Assembly: GCA_036426205.1 (NCBI GenBank)
Contig: CM071568.1
Coordinates: 117,512,091-117,576,090, forward strand
Length of the DNA stretch: 64,000 nucleotides
Direction: 5' to 3'
From: Ascaphus truei
Lineage: Eukaryota > Chordata > Amphibia > Anura > Ascaphidae
Numbering within the stretch: position 1 is the first letter of the stretch; every line of letters begins with the position of its first letter. Position numbers and translations under genes: made by a program. Shown here piece after piece: positions 35,575 through 46,612 of this stretch. Under the pieces are notes generated by a model, which was given only the letters and a program-made list of their open reading frames with translations, was not told the origin of the DNA and did no database searches.

Positions 35575-36985
35575 TGTTAGCATATATATTAATAACAATT
35601 TTAAAAAAAATCAGACAAAATGTGACCATGAGTGTACATGGAAAACACAATTGGAATATAACAATTAAAATGGATATTGGTGGATGCTGTATCCTTTCTA
35701 CTTTTAGGATGGGTAAATTTGTGTTGCTAGTCGGAGGATTACAGCTACCCCTACCTACGCCTTACGGGTGAAGGACGCAGGTTCCAACTCCTCACAACTT
35801 ACAAAACACACAGCGTAGCACACCGCTCACTCTTAATTAAAGAATCTTAATATTTCATTAACTAGTGTCTAATAATTGACACAAATGAGTGCAACCAATG
35901 TACAATAGTTCACAAATAGGACTAATTGAAAGAGCCCGTGATATAGTCAAGAGTACCTTCAGAAGGGTACATTTTTGGTGCACATCACACTAATATTTTT
36001 TTATTTTTATGTGGAATACATAAAGTGAAAAATCAAGGTGAAACCTAAATCTAAAGTGATAATAAAATATTATTAAAACAGACACGCAGTGCTTCCTACT
36101 GTTACCAACCACTTGTATGTACACTCTGGTAATTGTGACTTTACAACAGTGTGAGGTGTGCTTGATACACAATAACAACACTAATATTGTCCTCCTGCTG
36201 AATACAATCTGGTTAATAGTGCCTCTCGCAATTGTATGAGTGACTTCAACATAGTATTTGTGAGAGGCACTATTAACCAGATTGTATTCAGCAGGAGGAC
36301 AATATTAGTGTTGTTATTGTGTATCAAGCACACCTCACACTGTTGTAAAGTCACAATTACCAGAGTGTACATACAAGTGGTTGGTAACAGTAGGAAGCAC
36401 TGCGTGTCTGTTTTAATAATATTTTATTATCACTTTAGATTTAGGTTTCACCTTGATTTTTCACTATATGTATTCCACATAAAAATAAAAAATTGTTAGT
36501 GTGATGTGCACCAAAAATGTACCCTTCTGAAGGTACTCGTGACTATATCACGGGCTCTTTCAATTAGTCCTATTTCCTCACAACTTACTAATCATGTACT
36601 CCGTATCCACACTGCCCACAACAGACTGTTTCTATCCCTCCAGGACATAAGGCTCCTAGCTTACGGTTGCGCAATTGAGCGTTACTCCCAAATCAGCATA
36701 CATCAGGGCGTGAATTGTCAGTAGTTAGTAACATATCATCTATTACTGGAACCGTTTGTTAATGGGCTAAAGTCGGAGTTACACCCATCTTCACAGGAAG
36801 ATATTATAAGACACACACACAAAGTCAAAGAGTTTATTAACCCTCAAGGTTTATTCCTCTTTTCCACTACGGATACAGCATCCACCAACATCTATTTTAA
36901 TTGCTATATTTCAATCGTGTTTTCCATGTACACTAATGGTCACATTTTGTCTGATTTTGTATTAAATTGTTATTAATATATATGT
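35575..36985. repeat. giant inverted repeat (palindrome)
   Basis: The inner arms 35918-36229 and 36247-36567 are nearly identical inverted copies around a loop of about 25-30 bp. The outer parts 35575-35700 and 36870-36985 are also inverted copies (e.g. acaaaatgtgacca and tggatgctgtatcc with their complements). The right arm holds roughly 85 extra bases. Frames at 35990, 36181, 36236 are the same sequence seen twice, on opposite strands, and are not genes. Confidence 0.88.
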
Positions 36986-37009
36986 AAATAGGAGTGTGCG
37001 CTCATCAAT

Positions 37010-37105
37010 TTGTTTTTTTTTTACATATACATACATACACACACACATACATATACACACACACATACATATACATATACATATATTACACATACATATA
37101 AAAAG
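37010..37105. repeat. TA/CA microsatellite
   Basis: catacatacacacac and atacatata units. Confidence 0.9.
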
Positions 37106-37109
37106 TAGT

Positions 37110-38900
37110 TTATTAAAAAATTAAAGGATGAATAATCCCTGAAGCAGAAGCAAAACTTGGACAGGTGGGAGGTACACATTCTAATAGTTCATATCCAAAT
37201 TTCTAAACTGCTATCGAGGGGGCACCATTGAGACCAAATCTTAATAATATACTAATATTGCCAACAAGAGATTGTATGCAGACCGAATGCAGCTATTATA
37301 TCTCAACTCAAAATATTGTGAATCCACAGCAAACTCCATAACTGTGATGTAGACTTATCTTCCCAAAATAACAGAACATCCATTCATAGAACACGTTCTT
37401 CATCATGCAACATGGGTGAATCTATGACAAGAGCAGAATGGGCAGGCCTAAGGGTTTGGATGTCACCACCATCCCAGCCCATACTACTTTTCTGAGCGAC
37501 ATGACAGTACTTCATCCCACAGACCGTCCTATGTTTGTATAGTGGTTTATTGAAAGCAATTAAGGTCCAAATCCTTGTTTATTCTTTGAGGAAATACAGT
37601 TTGCAAATGGTCTATCCAAAATGCCTCTCTCTGTTTCAGTCTCCTATATTTATCACCTCCAAGTGGACCTGTTAAAGAATCTGAGATCTTCATTGACTTG
37701 TATTGTGACCATGGGTCAAAAATGTCATGCTACAGACGACCTCTCATCATTCCATCTGATTACACTTTTGTGAGGTTTCTTCCACGTATAATAAGCCCCA
37801 TTGGCATTTCAAAGTATATACAACATACTAAGTATAGCATGTAAAAAAAAACCTACTGGAATAGCTTTCCCACTCCCTGGGTGACTCAAAAATGCCCCCT
37901 TAATGATTACTGCAGCATAAACACTGCAAGCAGGGAAAAGTAACCATACTTGGGTGACCTAAGAAGAACTTGATACCCTTAGGTTTAGAGGACACCAAAT
38001 CTGCAAGGATCAGTTTATCACAAAAACTAGGAGCTCTTTAAAACACGAACAATAGTAAAACACTAAATAATTCTCCATATCGTCAGTTATTCCTCAAAAT
38101 ACCCCCTTATCTAGTAATACTTTTGTTCGAACAATGTAGAAAAGGTATTAAATATAGTGTATCAGCAAAAGGCAAATGCCTCCAACGATACATCACCCAT
38201 GTTGCAGCCGGCCGCACGGATTAAGAAGGCAAGCCTGGTACAATATTAGCAACAATGCTACATGTGATATTGTTATTCTTTGGTCATTACAACTGCGGTT
38301 TAATCAACTGTTGCAGCACGTAACGACAATCTCTATAGCACCAGCAATTGAATATAACCCTCAACAAAATGCCAGTCTCTGTAGCGATGTCTGTGACTAA
38401 TGCAATAGGATCTCACTGAAGTCCTTCACACAGTATATGCAATTGTATCTGCACATACATTTATTAGCAGGCGTTCTATTTGACTGGAAATATTAGACAA
38501 AAAGCTTTGCCAACAAACTGCCTGGCATATGAACAGACATTTTTAACAAGCTTTTAAGTGGTAGGTCAAGACAAGGGCAACTGAAGCAGTGCTATGTACT
38601 CTACACGGTCCACTGGGTTAAGAGCGACTGTTAAAGTAAGTAGGGGTCAGGAGCCAGGAAGTCTGTCTGAAGGAAAAGAGGTCAGGAACAAGAATCAAGA
38701 ATCATAAACGACAGGAGCAACCAGGAAAAAGAAACAATATTGCAAAGTAGCAGGAAAAGACGCTGGTAGCAGAGTCCTAGAAGTTGGATAGTTCAGTGCA
38801 ACTGTGTATGAGCTAAAAAATCTCAGGCACAGGTACAAATCCTGTGACCTTTAAATGTATAGTCACATATAACAGGACCTGACAAAAACTCCTCCCACCG
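37110..38900. other. non-coding, no gene recognised
   Basis: AT-rich; nothing with a domain or terminus. Confidence 0.45.
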
Positions 38901-38929
38901 GAGGATGAAGCGATGCACAGCCGTGAAGA

Positions 38930-39050
38930 AGAACCGGAGAAGGCTGAAGTGGTGACTAAAAAAAACTTTATTGAAGCATAGTGTAGTACTGGCGGATCCT
39001 CTGACGCATATCAGCCACAGCAGGACTTTGTCAAAGAGGCATATAACAGG
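38930..39050 (-). mobile_element. degenerate Penelope-like terminus
   Basis: The minus strand reads tttgacaaagtcctgctgtggctgatatgcgtcagagg and is followed by an ttcaataaag signal. This is the layout of the hammerhead-bearing PLE ends, but both core strands are changed. Confidence 0.35.
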
Positions 39051-39179
39051 ACAAAAACCCCCCCAATAATTTGTAAAGAATGGTATAGCCTATTTGGCTT
39101 CCCTAAACAAATCTAACCATGCGAAAAGAAACAATTTGGATGGTTTTGTTTCTTTAATAATTAATAACAAGTTGAATAT

Positions 39180-39402
39180 GTAAGGGCAGGGGGAGCGCCC
39201 CCCAGAGGGATGCAAGATTTTATCGGGGGTGCGGCACTTACAGAGGCTCCGTGCTCTTCCCCAAAGCATTGAAATTAAATACCGGGGGATTGCACGCAAG
39301 CCTCTGTAAGTTCCCTTACGTCAATGCCAGTGACAAGGTAAGGGAGGGGGCGCGAGCAGGGGGGAGATCAGGCAGGAGGATGCAGACTAAAAAGTTTGCG
39401 TA
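39180..39402. mobile_element. hAT-like non-autonomous element, inverted relative of 2560-2855
   Basis: It ends in aaagtttgcgtaccctg, a hAT-like terminus, and has the same internal hairpin (cttacagaggctc ... gcctctgtaag) around a central aaagcattgaaattaaatac block as the copy at 2723-2793. Confidence 0.55.
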
Positions 39403-39499
39403 CCCTGTGTTAGGTGCCTCTTAATAGGGAAGTGTTTATCAATCCTGTGTCTTCCTTACCTGGATCTCATGCTGTCCTTATCAGAGAGCCAATTAAAGC

Positions 39500-39640
39500 T
39501 GCAGTTCTAGCAATATCCTGCATGTGTGTTTTTTTAAAATAAATCAGTTCTGTACTATGAAAAAATACTTGTAGCATTTCCTTCCTTTTTTTTAAAAAAC
39601 AACTTTGAAAGACAATTTTCCTTTTCTGTAACAGGCCCTC
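39500..39640 (+). repeat. interspersed repeat, family B copy 2
   Basis: It matches 14200-14320 (caatatcctgcatgtgtgtt, ataaatcagttctgta, caactttgaaagac). Confidence 0.65.
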
Positions 39641-39787
39641 CCTCTAGCCGTGCACGAGCACAAATGCATCGGTTACTGCCTGGTCACATGATCTTCCCCA
39701 CAGAACTGTGTCAGAGCAGCAGCGGCAGACGCAGCAGAAAAGTAGCTCAGAAAGAATTAATTAAACCTTATTCCATTGCACATGTGA

Positions 39788-39846
39788 ATGTATATATATA
39801 TCTATATCTATATACACACACTATATATATATATATATATATATGT
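39788..39846. repeat. TA microsatellite
   Basis: (TA)n with tatctata interruptions. Confidence 0.9.
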
Positions 39847-40067
39847 AGCAGGCTTCCCCCTAGCCCCCTTGCCACCGCGGTAGCATTACAGGATCGCGCG
39901 TGCGCAGTAAAGATAGCGCACGTGGAGGCACATGTGCGACGGACTAAGAGATGGCTGCTTAAGCTGAGAGCTCCTCCGATCCCCAGCGCATTTATATAAA
40001 TAAATACCAGAAAAACCCACCCAAACTCAGCGCAAAATATACCCTCAGCAGCATTGAAGCGGCGGCT

Positions 40068-41054
40068 ATGCCCATAACTCGGGCCACGACAAAAAGCACG
40101 AAGAGAAAGTCCCTGGATTTGAGATCCTATTTCTGGCACACAGAGCAAGTAAAGGCCAGGGACGAGAGGGCCATGTCTGCAGGGGGGAGTTCTGACACAG
40201 ATTCCACGCAGGGCAGAGGAGACCCAGAGGAGGATGCGGGGATGCAGCCCGTCCTAAGGAAGGACATGACTAAGTTCCTAACGGAAATAAAAGACTTTTT
40301 CCGTAGTGAAATAGATGGGCTGCGCAAGGACATACAGGGCATAGGAGAACGCACCCACGAATTGGAGCAGCAGATGGATGTCTCTATGGAGTGTCACCAG
40401 CACACGGGACAAGAATTAAATCACATAAAACAAAGGCTGCTCGAGCTGGAAGAGAAGCAAGAGGACGGAGAAAACAGGGACAGAAGGAACAATCTCCGGC
40501 TGAGAGGCATACCTGAGGAGGTCACGGACATCGAGGACTTTGTGGAGAGGTGGATGGAGTCCCTGCTGCCAGATAAGTCCCCTTCTGAGCTCCAACTGGA
40601 CAGATGTCACCGTGCCTTGCGAGCGAAACCTCTTCCCAACAATCCCCCACGTGATGTCATCCTGCGCATTCACTATTTTAAAATAAAAGAGGCGCTTAGT
40701 AAAATCACAAGGGCATCCCCCACCCTCCAATTCGAGGGAGTGAAGCTGGCTGTTTACCAGGACATCTCCCCCACTACTCTACACAGACGACAGGCACTAC
40801 AGCCCCTTACAAAAATACTGAGAGAGAGGGGCATACGTTATAGGTGGGTTTTTCCCTTTGGACTCCTCGTCATTAAGGATGGCAAAGCCCGCACCATAAG
40901 GCATCTTGAGGAGGGGGCAGCACTCCTGCAATCCTTAGGAGTTGGGGACAAGCTCCCGCAGCAATCAGAGCAGCGCCCGATTGCAGAAACCTCCTGGACA
41001 CGAGTGAGCAGGGCGGCCGAGAACAGGAAGACCAACAATAAAAACAAACCCTAA
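40068..41054 (+). CDS. L1/Tx1-type LINE ORF1 protein (RNA-binding)
   Basis: A 328-residue intact frame. Residues 1-62 are basic and then acidic/polar and disordered. About 65-138 form a heptad-rich coiled coil (EIDGLRKDIQGIGERTHELE, IKQRLLELEEKQED). From 139 comes RDRRNNLRLRGIPE, the signature at the start of the RRM of L1 ORF1 proteins, followed by a C-terminal domain (RASPTLQFEGVKLAVYQD, RRQALQPLTKILRERGI, FPFGLLVIKDGKARTI). L1 ORF1p trimerises through the coiled coil and coats LINE RNA as a chaperone. A tatataaa lies upstream at about 39993. ORF2 does not follow: Harbinger-like sequence begins about 110 bp downstream. The intact frame suggests a young copy. Confidence 0.85.
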   Translation: MPITRATTKSTKRKSLDLRSYFWHTEQVKARDERAMSAGGSSDTDSTQGRGDPEEDAGMQPVLRKDMTKFLTEIKDFFRSEIDGLRKDIQGIGERTHELEQQMDVSMECHQHTGQELNHIKQRLLELEEKQEDGENRDRRNNLRLRGIPEEVTDIEDFVERWMESLLPDKSPSELQLDRCHRALRAKPLPNNPPRDVILRIHYFKIKEALSKITRASPTLQFEGVKLAVYQDISPTTLHRRQALQPLTKILRERGIRYRWVFPFGLLVIKDGKARTIRHLEEGAALLQSLGVGDKLPQQSEQRPIAETSWTRVSRAAENRKTNNKNKP

Positions 41055-41161
41055 GGTCGGGAGGGGAGATTGGACTGGATATTACCCCCTAGTTATACCC
41101 CCGATTCTCCTAGAGGACACGTTGCCCCCTAGAAGTGACAGTTATTGGCTATAGAGACTAA

Positions 41162-41520
41162 GGGCCTCATGCAGTAAGCGTTGATAAGGGAAATATGGCC
41201 ATGTTATAGCCAAAATTGGGTTTGAGATTCAGTAAGCGCCGATAAGTGCTTCATATCGCCAGGTTTCGGAGCCGATAATTTGGTTATGGCCAGTCGCCTG
41301 CCGATAAGCCTGTTTTCGACACTGATCGCCACTTTTTTAAATCGGCTGGATTCAACAAAAAAAAACAGCTTATCGGGGCTGATCGGCACTACGAAATTGA
41401 GATGTTATGGCCGATTTCTCCCGCCAACTAAAGTTGGCATTTTGGACGGGAGAACGATCGCTAAGGCTGCCGGAACGGCACTTAGAAAAAAAAAATCTTC
41501 TGTACATCAATGGAAGTCAA
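41162..41520 (+). mobile_element. Harbinger-like terminus with CGATAAG subterminal repeats
   Basis: After a TAA comes gggcctcatgcagtaagcg, a Harbinger-type end. The next 250 bp contain several gataag / cttatc motifs (at about 41184, 41240, 41303 and 41368), plus related gatcg motifs. Subterminal motif clusters like this are usual binding sites for transposition proteins. A diverged copy in the same orientation starts at 48756. The element start is well supported; the right end was not found. Confidence 0.65.
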
Positions 41521-42440
41521 TGGAGCGGGGACGTATAACAGTATAGTACTGTTTACGTTTCATTGCTCACAATACAAGGGGGATTTGCATTACAGTGTGG
41601 GGGCATTCCCTGCATTGTGTCACAGCTGATGTGTCTTATTTGCATAACATTCGACTTTTACATGTTTTCAGCATTTGCGGGTCACATTACTCATCATGTG
41701 ATGATGTGGCAAGGGAAAATACTATACTACACTCTTAAAGGAGAACCTCACATCATATCACACATTTTACTCAACTCAGCGACAATTATTTACATGATGT
41801 CACACATGTCACACATACACCGTATATTCATGTTCCTTTACATTACACAATGCTTGTAATGTGTCACGCATCTTTAAACCTTCATGTACATCTAAATTCT
41901 CATGTTTACATCTACGTTTGGGTCCTCCCTATTTTCATGACGTCACTTATTGGACGCTCAATCACATTGCATGTTTACATAGTAACCGTTGCATTACAAG
42001 CACTTCAACCTAACTTATACACACATGTACAGTAATTCATCATTGGGACACCTTGTAAACTCATTCTATAGCAACTATCCTCCTTACACAAATGCATGCA
42101 TATGCACACGACTATTCATTGTTGCCAACATGTCACAATAACATGGCTAATTACACATGTTACACAAAACTTTTCCCACGTCAATCTCAGCCTTTTTGTC
42201 TCATTACATGACTGACTCTTGCGTTCACAAGTGTTACATGCATTGCACATGCAACTATTTATTTGCAAGCAATCTTTGTACAAAGCTTCACGTCACATCA
42301 TTGCCAAATATCATCATTCCCTGCAGAATACACACAACAAATACTTAGAACAACAAGTGCACACAGCTTGCCACAGAAGTACTTTATTATGTTAATGTAA
42401 CACCTTGCATTTTACTATGTCACCTGACATCATCACATAC
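41521..42440. other. 5' non-coding part of the Harbinger-like element
   Basis: AT-rich with repeated catgtt/cacat phrases. Open frames here have no domain. It leads into the transposase promoter. Confidence 0.45.
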
Positions 42441-42441
42441 C

Positions 42442-42449
42442 TATTTAAA
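42442..42449 (+). promoter_or_regulatory. TATA-like box of the transposase gene
   Basis: tatttaaa followed by ggacgc, about 42 bp upstream of the transposase ATG. A similar tttttaaggacgc occurs at 46267-46279. Confidence 0.4.
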
Positions 42450-42490
42450 GGACGCACATTACCTGCTCATTCACAGCTACTCATTTCAAA

Positions 42491-43796
42491 ATGTTGCGAA
42501 TGTTTAGGAGACGCAGGAACATTCTTTTCTATGACATGCTTGCTGATCAAGAGAATGATATAGGGCAAGGTAGGGACACACCGAGGGACAGTGACAGTGA
42601 CGCGGATACGACAGGGACAGGGAGAGGGACAGGAGATCAGAGGAGAAGACAGAGGAAACAACTTGTGCCTCGTCCGCGTCTGTACAGGGAGAGAACCCTG
42701 TTAGATGGGATGAGTGAGGAGGAGATTGTAAGTCGCTATCGTTTGAGTTCAGCAGCAATCTTATCTCTTTATGAGGAGATAAGGGGTGATTTAGATTTTT
42801 TCACAGCCAGAGGTCGTGCAGTCCCTGGGCTTGTTAAAATGCTGTGCTCATTACATTATCTTGCTTCCGCGTCATACCAGACAACTGTGGGCATAGTGGG
42901 CGGGGTCTCGCAATCTACATTCTCGCGGGCCTTGACCCAGTTTCTCTATGCACTCAATAGACGCGCTAGGAATTATATTCATTTTCCTACAGAGGCAACA
43001 GAGTGGCTGGAAGTCAGGACTGGCTTTTATAATATAGCAGGGATACCATCTGTGCTGGGTGCAATCGATTGCACACATGTTGCTTTGATTGCACCTAGTC
43101 AGAGTGAGCATGTGTACCGCAATCGGAAGCACTACCATTCACTCAATGTACAGGTGGTATGTGATGCCACGATGAGGATAATGCATGTGGTACCCAAGTT
43201 CCCTGGTTCCAGTCACGATTCCTCTATCCTGAGGAACTCTTCAGTCTTCCATGCGTTCGAAGAGGGTCATTTTGAACCTGGTTGGCTGCTGGGTGAGTAC
43301 ACATTTACATGTTCTAACACAAAACACATTTTGATTTAGGAATGTTGGCATTGTACAATTTGATCACTAATGTCAGCTTATGTGTGCTCCATTCATTATA
43401 GGTGACTCAGGATACGGAATTAGGCCGTGGCTCTTGACTCCGGTGCTAAACCCTCAAACTGAAGCAGAGGACAGGTACAATGCAGCCCATATATCTACAA
43501 GATCTGTTATAGAGAGGACATTTGGCCTACTCAAGACCAGGTTTAGGTGTCTGGACAGAACTGGTGGGGCTCTTCTATACAAGCCTCAAAAAGTGTCTGA
43601 TATTATCCTTGCCTGTTGCATTTTGCACAATGTTGCACTCAGGCACAATGTACAGTCAGACCTAGCTGAGGCTTTGGTAGACGAGCATCCCACCCATGTA
43701 GCTGCTGAAAATGAACAAACAGCCAGTGGTGGCCAGACACGACAGAATCTCATCAATTCATTTTTTTCTTGTAAGTACAAACTCATATGTTCCTAG
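42491..43796 (+). CDS. PIF/Harbinger DDE transposase, two coding exons
   Basis: Exon 1 42491-43292 and exon 2 43402-43796 are separated by a GTGAGT...TATAG intron (43293-43401) that keeps frame. The product is 398 residues and matches the HARBI1-like DDE_Tnp_4 family in length. It has a basic/acidic N-terminus, a helical region about 75-160 (SRYRLSSAAILSLYEEI, VGGVSQSTFSRALTQFL), then the catalytic residues D193 in AIDCTHV, D243 in GSSHDSSIL and E305 in SVIERTFG, plus GDSGY at 268-272 across the splice. The enzyme cuts and pastes elements with TTA/TAA targets. No stop or frameshift, so it is potentially functional. A second possible donor at 43771 with acceptor at 43861 would end the protein after NSFFS. 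The convergent forkhead ORF lies 2.8 kb downstream. Confidence 0.93.
43293..43401 (+). other. intron of the transposase gene
   Basis: Donor g|gtgagt and acceptor attatag|gtgac. Splicing joins GWLL to GDSGYGIRPWLL, restoring the conserved GDSGY motif. Without splicing the frame ends after a short non-homologous tail. Confidence 0.85.
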
Positions 43797-43861
43797 TACT
43801 ACTTTTATAGTTTAATTATGTTATATTAACAATAATGTTTCTTTATATAACCTTCTGTTAG

Positions 43862-44990
43862 GACACAGATGAATATGGGTTGCACACCTTTCTTTTCTCT
43901 GCTGTGTGCACAAAGGGATTTGGCACCGGTATGTTATTGTTGCACAGGTTATATAATCCCTCTTCAATTGTACTTTAGTTGTGTGTATGTGAATACAACT
44001 TGGGTAACAAAGCAATAATATTTTAGCATTGTGTTATTCCTTATGCTAAGACAAAACACATATTATGCCCATAATCATTCATGCTTCTAGTATGCTTACA
44101 TACAATGTTATTGGTGCAGTGTAACATGTACATCCAGATGATGTGTACACCAGGCTGATTTACATTTTGAATGTCATTAAATATACATGGTGTTGCACAT
44201 TTAACACCAAATACACACTTTGATGTGTTCTTTACGGTACTGAAGATGGCATGTCAATGTTTGCAATTTATATATTGTTCCTTTGCATTATAGGTATATT
44301 TGCAGTATGACTGATCATGGTATGTATATTTGCTGACATCTCTCATAAGACGTGGCTACCTCAATCTTCCTATAATTATTGGAACTAAAAACCCAACATA
44401 TTGGTTTAAACACAAATGTTACATATATGTACTTTCTGTATCATGTATATGCATTTAGCTACTCTTGAGGTTTCATGTGCATTGTATTACAAAATGATTA
44501 CTCACATTTCATCACATTTTATGTATGTTTCCTTATAATTTCCATTAATGTAATATAGAGGTGGTTGGAGAAAAGGGGATAACTGTACTTATTTGTTTAC
44601 TTACGGGAGCACATTCATCACTAGCATAGACACACTTTTTAAGACAACTGTTTGTGTCTCTATCAATTGGTGTAGGATCCATGTATAACACCGACAAATA
44701 ATAACACCAGCTTTATTATGGTAGCTTATATCATCATATTGACTATACTATGTATTTCTAAACGATTAATAAACACAGTAAACTATAGTTAGTTAGGTTA
44801 ATGAAATATACACAGAAACGTACTTCATAACATGATGGTGATGTCATATTCAGAACATCATGCATTGGAGGGGACCATAACATCTGGCCAGTAACATTAT
44901 TTGCTACAGTCCCAAACCATTTTATCTACATACCCATGTAACAAGAGATTTTAAAAATAAATGGCTACTTGGTTGTAAGTGTCCTTTACA
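43862..44990. other. non-coding interior of the Harbinger-like region
   Basis: AT-rich, no domain. It could contain the 3' UTR of the transposase. Confidence 0.45.
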
Positions 44991-44994
44991 TTGG

Positions 44995-45241
44995 GAGAAG
45001 GAGTGGCTCACTGAGTAAAGACACACACTGGCACTAATAGTTTGAAGCAGGGGAGTCTGGTTCAATTCCCGGTGTGGGCTCCTTGTGACCTTGGCCAAGT
45101 CACTTTATCTCCCTGTGCCTCATGCGGCAAAAAAACATTTCACGGGCCAGGGACCTCAGGCTGAAACATGTGTCTGTAAATCGCTGCGTACAACTAGCAG
45201 CCCTATACATGAACATGCTCATATTATTATTATTATTGTTA
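44995..45241 (+). mobile_element. tRNA-derived SINE with MIR-like core
   Basis: The 5' part is tRNA-like, with an A box (tggctcactgagta) and a B box (ggttcaattcc). It is followed by a core ttgtgaccttggccaagtca and ctccctgtgcctca typical of MIR/CORE-type SINEs. The 3' end has gctgcgta...agcagccctata and an (att)n tail. Polymerase III type. It lies inside the Harbinger-like interval and is therefore younger than that element, or is part of its host sequence. Confidence 0.85.
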
Positions 45242-45244
45242 CAT

Positions 45245-45790
45245 AGTTTCGACAGTCATACGTTCCATTACATATTAGAATACACAAATGTGTTAGCAGA
45301 GTGGGAATGGTTGTTATATATAAAACACACCATGTCATAAAATGTTAGTAGTCATTAAAGAACACTCAATAAAAATTCATGAGGCACTCTTTTGCAACAT
45401 CATTATGTTAATTAAGTGCTTATGCAATATAGGCATAAGGGTATCACATTTTTAATTGTTTGTTAATAAGCGCTGCAAGCAATATAAAATTAGTTCCATA
45501 TGTAGTATAGTAGTCGGTGGCTCCTCCTCACAATCATCTCATATAAAGGTAGACTCTTCTGAAATCATACATTGATCCGATTGTATCTTCCCCGACATCT
45601 CTGAAATACAGCAAACACATGATGGTCAAAGATGGCACCTTACTAGATATGCATCCGTGACAACGCGTTACGCAGCTCTATATGATTGTGTAGATACACA
45701 CGTCAGTCACTTATATGTTAGAAGTAAAACTGTTCATCAGTATGTAATGTTTCTTTAAATTTGTAGCAGGCATAACTATGTATAAGAAGT
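45245..45790. other. non-coding, no gene recognised
   Basis: AT-rich; nothing supported. Confidence 0.45.
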
Positions 45791-46204
45791 GAACGTTGCC
45801 TGTATACTGAAAGATGTGCGCGCACATCTTTGTGTGCGCACGCACTTCACGCTTGGCTCCACTAACTGTTAGCGCATGCGCAAAACAAAGCGTACGTTGT
45901 GCGTTCAATACATGTTGAAAATACCAGTAAACATAACATCTTTATTTCAAATACAATGAAGACGAAACTACATTCGTTCTAAACGAGTACATCTGTATTC
46001 TTTTTAAACAGACGTGTTTGAACAGAAAGCACGGCCGATAACACAATGCGCAAATGCAATACGTGTGACGTCATGTTAAGCCAGCGTGAAACGCACGCTA
46101 ACACTCCTCCCACTCAATTAACATTCGGCTAACGCCCAGGGTACGCCTACAAACACTGAGCCGCACGCATCACACACTGCAGTTACCGTTACTATAACAA
46201 AACA

Positions 46205-46361
46205 TGACAGCCAATAGGCTTTGAGGCGCGCACGTCGCTTGGGGGCGGGACTTACATCAGTAATCCTTTTTAAGGACGCCTTGGCCCATGACAAGGGTCC
46301 CACGTCATACGTGGTGGACCCGGTTTTCAATGTTGTAGATGTTGCATGATAACAAAACAGG
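46205..46361 (+). promoter_or_regulatory. possible core promoter with first-exon donor
   Basis: Within a CpG-richer stretch (45800-46340): CCAAT at 46211, gggggcggg GC box at 46241, TATA-like tttttaagg at 46267, and a good splice donor cag|gtatgt at 46360/46361. An acceptor-like ttttttaacgcag is at 46587. It points toward the 3' end of the forkhead ORF on the opposite strand. Element order is seen; promoter function is inference. Confidence 0.35.
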
Positions 46362-46612
46362 TATGTGTTAGAGTAATGGAAAAATGTTGCTAATATGTTT
46401 AAAGGGATAGGAAAGTACGTATATTTATTCCGTCAGCAATGTGTACTACTCTTTCAGGTTCTACTATATTGTATTAGGAAACAATTTGTTTGTGATCGCT
46501 ACATGTTATGCAGTCTGCAATGTTACGCTGTATCCACGCATTGAAAGTGAAAATGGTGGTTACAAAAAAAAAAATTTTTTAACGCAGAGTCAACGTATAA
46601 CGATTGTTATAT

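Noticed and set aside
35990..36499. Matching short proteins on opposite strands
   Set aside because: They are the two arms of one palindrome.
44995..45080. A functional tRNA gene
   Set aside because: A and B boxes are present, but the cloverleaf is not complete and a MIR-like core follows, so it is a SINE head.
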